Assembly (NCBI GenBank): GCA_964449305.1
Contig: CAYUYM010000140.1
Coordinates: 1-8,875, forward strand
Direction: 5' to 3'
DNA from: CAYUYM01 sp964449305
Lineage (GTDB): Bacteria; Bacteroidota; Ignavibacteria; SZUA-365; CAYQST01
DNA length: 8,875 bases
Both the position numbers and the translations under genes were made by a program. Below, piece after piece: positions 5,252 through 8,875 of the stretch; position 1 is the stretch's first letter; every line of letters begins with the position of its first letter. The notes under the pieces are model-generated. The model saw only the letters and a program-made list of their open reading frames with translations. It was not told the DNA's origin and did not search any database.

Positions 5252-7890
5252 GAGAGCTTGATGGCGATAAGGTTGTCGCCCGGTGCAGCGAAGGAGTCGA
5301 GGATCTGCCCGGGGCGTATCCGCTCCCCGGTCATCTCCTGCGAGCCGCGATTCTGCTGCCACACAACGAACAGGGTGCTGCCGCGCAGCCACTCCCAGCG
5401 GAGCACGACGTTGCTGCGGAACGAGAGCACGTGGAAATCGCTGTTCTGCAGGATGAAGGTCTGCGTTCCATCTGTCACGCGCTGTGAACCATCGGCCAGG
5501 GGTTCGATGATGCTGCCATCAGTGCCGTAGCGACGGAGGTTCATGCTCGACGCCGCCTGCAGCTCACCGAAGTCGAAGTAGCGACCGGACGCGGCGAAGG
5601 GCTCGGCGTAGACTTCGAGCGTGAGGTCCGGCGAGAAGGCGTAGTTGGCGCGGAGGCCCATGCTCACGGTGGAGCGATCGATTCCTGCGAAGACGTACCT
5701 GTTGCCAAAGGTGGGGGACAGGGGGGAAGCGATGCGCGTGACGTATTGCCGGGCTGAGACGGAGACGCCCCATTCTGCGGAGAGCGTGATCTTCAGTCGA
5801 CCGGTGGGGTTCATGGCCAGGTTCGCTTCCGTGGATGTGCTCCACCCGCCGAGTTCGTCGTGTGACACATGGCCTTCCAGCCCCATCTGTGTGGGATTGG
5901 CATAGTTGCTGTTGGCGGTGATGCCCGAGCGCCACTGAAATGGAGACTCCATGAGCGGCCCGCCACGCGTGAGGTTGTCACTCAGTGCCCGCTGGTCGGT
6001 GTCGAAATAGATGTAGGTGCCCCAGAAGTTCTTCCAAGTGATCGAGAGCTCGAGCCCGGTGGTCACGTAGCGCGTGATGCCGCCGTAGTTCCAGCCTGCC
6101 CACAGGCCGTGGGACACGCTGATGGAGTGGAACCAGTCCGAGGGGACGTTCTCGCGCCAGGTGATGTAATAGGACGCATCGATGTTGTCCACCGACGCGA
6201 CACGCCCGGCGTCATTGATCTCAAACTCCGGGGATTCCACTGAGGCGCCTGTTTGAAAGAGCCAGTGTTCACCACTGTGCTTCTGGAAGGTGAGGCCTGC
6301 GGCATAGCCGGTGAGTGATGTGCGCGACGAATCCACGCGGACATGGGACTGATCAGGGCGCTGAAAATAGTGGGCAGGTGACCGCTGGATGCGGAGGATT
6401 GCTGCGGCGTTGCCCGCCACGTGGCTCATGCCGGCGAAGCCGCGCAGGGAGTAGGCACCGTTGTTGAAGCGGAGGTCCCAATCCGCGCCGCCGGAGAAGG
6501 CGTCACGCACCATCTGTGATCCGATGAGACCGGTGGACGGGATGTCGCGGCGCACGAGAGTCATCATCGCCCCCGCGGTGGAAGCCGCCGGTCCGAATTC
6601 CTGCTGGATGCGAGCGACCGCGAAGCCTGTGAGGGGTTCCACCTCCCATTCGCCACGGCGCTGCGAGTCGCCATCGTAGGTCTCCGCGTACTCGCGTGCG
6701 GTGACTGCCGACAGTGCGGCGAGGGACAGACCGGATGCCAGCCTGCCAGACACCTTCGCGGCGCCGAGGATGGCGGTGCTTGTGGGCATGGACACATGGT
6801 CCGCATCGACGCCTCCCTTCGGAGCCGCACCAATGCGGCGGGAGTAGAAATACGCCGGCCCGATGCCGCTGAGCAGTTGGCTGCCCTCGGTGAAGAACGG
6901 GCGTCGCTCGCTGAAGTAGGTTTCATAGGCCGAGAGATTCACCTCGGCGGGATCGGCCTCCACCTGGCCGAAATCCGGGTGGATGGTGGCATCAAGCGTG
7001 AGAGCGTTGGAGAGCCCCATCTTCATGTCGAGGCCGATGCGAGCGGTGCGCGTGTTGCGTTCGAACGGGGACCAATCGTCGCCGGACGAGCGCTGGAGCG
7101 CCTCACCCGCCACATAGGGCACGAGCTCGATGGGGCGGTGTGCGGTGACGCCCGCGATGCCCGTGATGGAACCGAAGCGCGAACTCCAGCCGGTGGCGTT
7201 CTTTGGGATCACGACCCAGTAGATGTCCTCATTGGTGGACGGGATGTAGCGGTTCATGTTGAGTCCCCACTGCTGCACCTCCTGGCTCGTGAAGCGCAGC
7301 TGACTGAAGGGGATACGCAGCTCGGCATACCATGACGTGGAGTCGATGGACGTCGTCGCCTCCCACACCGGATCGAAGGTGTAGTCGCGCGAGAACTCCT
7401 TGTCCTCGGCATGGTAGTAATCGATGCGCACACCGGTGGCGGTGACGCCAAAGGTGTATGCTGTGCGGGAATCGTTGTAGGTGTCGATGGAGAAGAGGAT
7501 GCGTTCGGAATTGCCCACGTTGTCGCGCCGGCTGACGATGGCCTGGATGCTGTCGGGGTGCCGGACAAACAGTCGTGCGCCGAAATACACCGCCTCGTCG
7601 TCATACGCCAGTCGGACCTCGCTTCGTTCCAGCGGTGTTCCACCCTCCACCGGTTCCTTCTGGTTGAAGGAATCCGTTGGCACAGCCGTGTGCCATGCAT
7701 CCTCCGTGAGCCGACCATCGACCGTGACACCGCCATTGGCGATACGGAGTGCGTGAAGCGTGTGTGATGAGCGCGTCGACGGTGTACCACTGCCGGTCAT
7801 TTGGGCGGTGGTGATCCACAGCGGAAGGAGGGTGAGGAGAAGTGCGGTAAGGAGTGGGGGGGTGTGTGACGTCATGAAATGCGTGGACAT
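5233..7890 (-). CDS. CBM9-like / DUF5916 outer-membrane beta-barrel protein
   Basis: This 885-aa protein starts with a signal peptide (hydrophobic stretch about 12-28, ending TTAQ). Residues about 48-245 form the CBM9-like N-terminal domain (VTVDGRLTEDAW at 55-66, YDDEAVYFGARLF at 96-108). From about 252 follows the DUF5916 region with its family signature: GLDMKMGLSNALTLDATIHP (286-305), DFGQVEADPAEVNLSAYETY (306-325), FSERRPFFTEGS (326-337) and FYSRRIG (348-354). The remainder is rich in alternating aromatic strands, as in an outer-membrane barrel, ending IKLSYWLPV. Such proteins are common in Bacteroidota and relatives; their substrate is generally unknown, and sugar binding is only suggested by the fold. 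The ATG at 7890 is chosen for the signal peptide; ATG at 7875 is an alternative, and the open frame to 8079 crosses the promoter. A C7 run lies at codons 10-12. It faces the GH3-like gene and diverges from the TauE-like gene. Confidence 0.9.
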   Translation of the reverse strand: MSTHFMTSHTPPLLTALLLTLLPLWITTAQMTGSGTPSTRSSHTLHALRIANGGVTVDGRLTEDAWHTAVPTDSFNQKEPVEGGTPLERSEVRLAYDDEAVYFGARLFVRHPDSIQAIVSRRDNVGNSERILFSIDTYNDSRTAYTFGVTATGVRIDYYHAEDKEFSRDYTFDPVWEATTSIDSTSWYAELRIPFSQLRFTSQEVQQWGLNMNRYIPSTNEDIYWVVIPKNATGWSSRFGSITGIAGVTAHRPIELVPYVAGEALQRSSGDDWSPFERNTRTARIGLDMKMGLSNALTLDATIHPDFGQVEADPAEVNLSAYETYFSERRPFFTEGSQLLSGIGPAYFYSRRIGAAPKGGVDADHVSMPTSTAILGAAKVSGRLASGLSLAALSAVTAREYAETYDGDSQRRGEWEVEPLTGFAVARIQQEFGPAASTAGAMMTLVRRDIPSTGLIGSQMVRDAFSGGADWDLRFNNGAYSLRGFAGMSHVAGNAAAILRIQRSPAHYFQRPDQSHVRVDSSRTSLTGYAAGLTFQKHSGEHWLFQTGASVESPEFEINDAGRVASVDNIDASYYITWRENVPSDWFHSISVSHGLWAGWNYGGITRYVTTGLELSITWKNFWGTYIYFDTDQRALSDNLTRGGPLMESPFQWRSGITANSNYANPTQMGLEGHVSHDELGGWSTSTEANLAMNPTGRLKITLSAEWGVSVSARQYVTRIASPLSPTFGNRYVFAGIDRSTVSMGLRANYAFSPDLTLEVYAEPFAASGRYFDFGELQAASSMNLRRYGTDGSIIEPLADGSQRVTDGTQTFILQNSDFHVLSFRSNVVLRWEWLRGSTLFVVWQQNRGSQEMTGERIRPGQILDSFAAPGDNLIAIKLSYWLPV

Positions 7891-7915
7891 GGGACAGCGG
7901 GTGGTGGGCAGGTGA

Positions 7916-7931
7916 CAAAATAGGGCATTCC
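7916..7931 (-). promoter_or_regulatory. Putative promoter of the DUF5916 gene
   Basis: The minus strand reads GGAATGCCCTATTTTG. The TATTTTG core starts 32 bases before the ATG at 7890 and fits the Bacteroidota -7 consensus TAnnTTTG closely. Its GGAATG matches the left half of the shared motif, but CCC replaces TG between the halves, so it is a diverged relative and not a full copy. Confidence 0.45.
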
Positions 7932-7943
7932 TTCCTGAATCAC

Positions 7944-7951
7944 ACCCGTGG
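7944..7951 (+). promoter_or_regulatory. ACCCGTGG element upstream of the transporter gene
   Basis: This element, within CACCCGTGGG (7943-7952), is the reverse complement of the two CCACGGGT sites at 3683 and 3703. It lies 18 bases before the TATCTT core of the transporter promoter, that is, at the -35 position. In the phosphatase promoter the nearest copy, in the same relative orientation, lies 28 bases before the core. It could be an activator site. Confidence 0.4.
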
Positions 7952-7959
7952 GATTGTGG

Positions 7960-7974
7960 AGAAATGTGTATCTT
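7960..7974 (+). promoter_or_regulatory. Putative promoter of the TauE/SafE-like gene
   Basis: AGAAATGTGTATCTT is the third copy of the shared motif. Its TATCTT core begins 37 bases before the ATG at 8006. There is no evident Shine-Dalgarno sequence before the start. Confidence 0.5.
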
Positions 7975-8005
7975 GCCACGATTTACCGGCAGCGACACAC
8001 ACCGC

Positions 8006-8821
8006 ATGACCCTACTGACCTTTCTCCTTGTGATCCTCATCGGCGCCCTGGCTGGCGTGTTTGGTGCTCTGTTTGGCATAGGTGGGGGGATCTTTCTGAT
8101 TCCCGTGCTTGTGTACGGATTCGGTTTGCCGATGCATCAAGCGGTGGCGACGAGCATCATTGCCGTGATCGCCACATCTTCGGCAACCGCGGTCGTGTAT
8201 GTGGACAAGGGGATGACGAACATCCGTCTCGGCATGTCGCTCGAGGTGATGACGGCCCTTGGATCGCTCCTGGGCGGTCTTCTGGCCAACGCCCTGCCGG
8301 GGGATGTGTTGAAGCGCATCTTTGCGGTGTTTCTGCTGGTGATGGGCGCCCTGATGTGGTGGAGGACGCGGTCGCACGGGGAGGGAGTGATCACCGACGA
8401 TCCCGTGGCACGAATTCACGGGCGGTATGTGGATGCGGCCACGTGCAGGGAGGTGCGGTACAGTGTCCGTCGCCTGCCCATCTCGATGGCGGTATCGTTT
8501 TTCGCGGGGAACATGAGTGGGCTTCTCGGCGTGGGGGGCGGCATCGTCAAGGTGCCGGTGATGAACATGGTGTCTGGCGTTCCGATCAAGGCGGCGACGG
8601 CGACGAGCAATTTCATGATCGGAGTCACGGCTGTGGCCGGAGCGTTCATCTTTCTTGCCAACGGGCAGGTGGAGCCAGGCTACACGGCGGCGGCCATACT
8701 TGGAGTGCTGGGTGGGTCACAGTTCGGGACACGCATCGCCGGGAGGATGCACAGCCGGACGCTGCTGATGTTGTTCATCATTCTCATTTTTGCCACCTCC
8801 ATCAGGATGCTCCTGTCATGA
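8006..8821 (+). CDS. TauE/SafE-family membrane transporter
   Basis: This 271-aa inner-membrane protein has about eight hydrophobic segments in two halves, the TauE/SafE (former DUF81) layout. Each half starts with the glycine-rich family motif: FGALFGIGGGIFLIPVL (19-35) and MSGLLGVGGGIVKVPVM (170-186), each followed by a conserved A-T-S helix (AVATSIIAV, ATATSNFMI). A soluble loop of about 35 residues (120-155) joins the halves. Family members export sulfite, sulfoacetate or related organic anions; the substrate cannot be told here and no sulfur gene is next to it. The ATG at 8006 is chosen because the membrane segment begins at once and the promoter-like box lies just upstream; an ATG at 7964 lies inside that box. 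The stop overlaps the next start as ATGA, implying translational coupling. Confidence 0.93.
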   Translation: MTLLTFLLVILIGALAGVFGALFGIGGGIFLIPVLVYGFGLPMHQAVATSIIAVIATSSATAVVYVDKGMTNIRLGMSLEVMTALGSLLGGLLANALPGDVLKRIFAVFLLVMGALMWWRTRSHGEGVITDDPVARIHGRYVDAATCREVRYSVRRLPISMAVSFFAGNMSGLLGVGGGIVKVPVMNMVSGVPIKAATATSNFMIGVTAVAGAFIFLANGQVEPGYTAAAILGVLGGSQFGTRIAGRMHSRTLLMLFIILIFATSIRMLLS

Positions 8822-8875
8822 GTGCGCCCGAGCCATCCGCACGACTTGAAACAGCGGTGAACAGGGCGGTGAGCC
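8818..8875 (+). CDS. Partial gene coupled to the transporter, possibly DUF1634
   Basis: An ATG at 8818 overlaps the transporter stop (ATGA) and the frame stays open for 19 codons to the window end: MSAPEPSARLETAVNRAVS. The tight overlap supports a real, translationally coupled gene. TauE/SafE genes of this kind are often followed by a small DUF1634 membrane protein, and the short helix (RLETAVNRAVS) would fit its N-terminus. The identity is an inference from context; too little sequence is present to recognise a domain. Confidence 0.5.
   Translation, partial: MSAPEPSARLETAVNRAVS

Noticed and set aside
1..8875. CRISPR array, tRNA/rRNA, insertion sequence or phage genes
   Set aside because: No regularly spaced repeats, cloverleaf-like genes, transposase motifs or terminal repeats were seen; the window reads as ordinary chromosomal genes.

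Overview
The window is a GC-rich, densely packed stretch of a Gram-negative bacterial chromosome with seven clear protein genes or gene parts and one short partial gene. The large CBM9-like/DUF5916 outer-membrane protein, two divergent intergenic regions with AT-rich TATnTT boxes, and starts that mostly lack a Shine-Dalgarno sequence suggest the Bacteroidota/Chlorobiota (FCB) group, perhaps a Kapabacteria- or Ignavibacteria-like lineage. This assignment is inferred from gene content only. No RNA gene, insertion sequence or CRISPR array was seen.

Left part (1-3564, minus strand): a partner-switching signalling operon. In transcription order it encodes a membrane-bound GAF plus SpoIIE/PP2C-type phosphatase (714 aa), a STAS anti-sigma-factor antagonist (121 aa) and an RsbW-like HATPase kinase (166 aa). 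After 82 bases comes a GAF-domain protein that runs off the left edge. By family logic the kinase phosphorylates the STAS protein, the phosphatase reverses this in response to a membrane or GAF signal, and the free STAS protein sequesters the kinase away from a client. No sigma factor or other client is visible here.

Middle (3565-5251): a 223-base divergent control region, then on the plus strand an exported GH3-like (NagZ-like) protein. It keeps the KHFPG and SDxxxM motifs but seems to lack the usual acid/base Asp-His loop.

Right part (5233-8875): on the minus strand, an 885-aa CBM9-like/DUF5916 outer-membrane protein whose 3' end overlaps that of the GH3-like gene by 19 bases. Divergent from it, across 115 bases, is a TauE/SafE-family transporter. 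That gene overlaps by ATGA with a partial downstream gene, possibly a DUF1634 protein.

The most interesting unannotated signal is regulatory. A 15-base motif (nGRAAYGTGTATnTT) precedes the phosphatase, GH3-like and transporter genes, and an ACCCGTGG element recurs in both divergent regions. In addition, the only three C/G runs of seven or more bases that I found all fall within the first 13 codons of three different genes.
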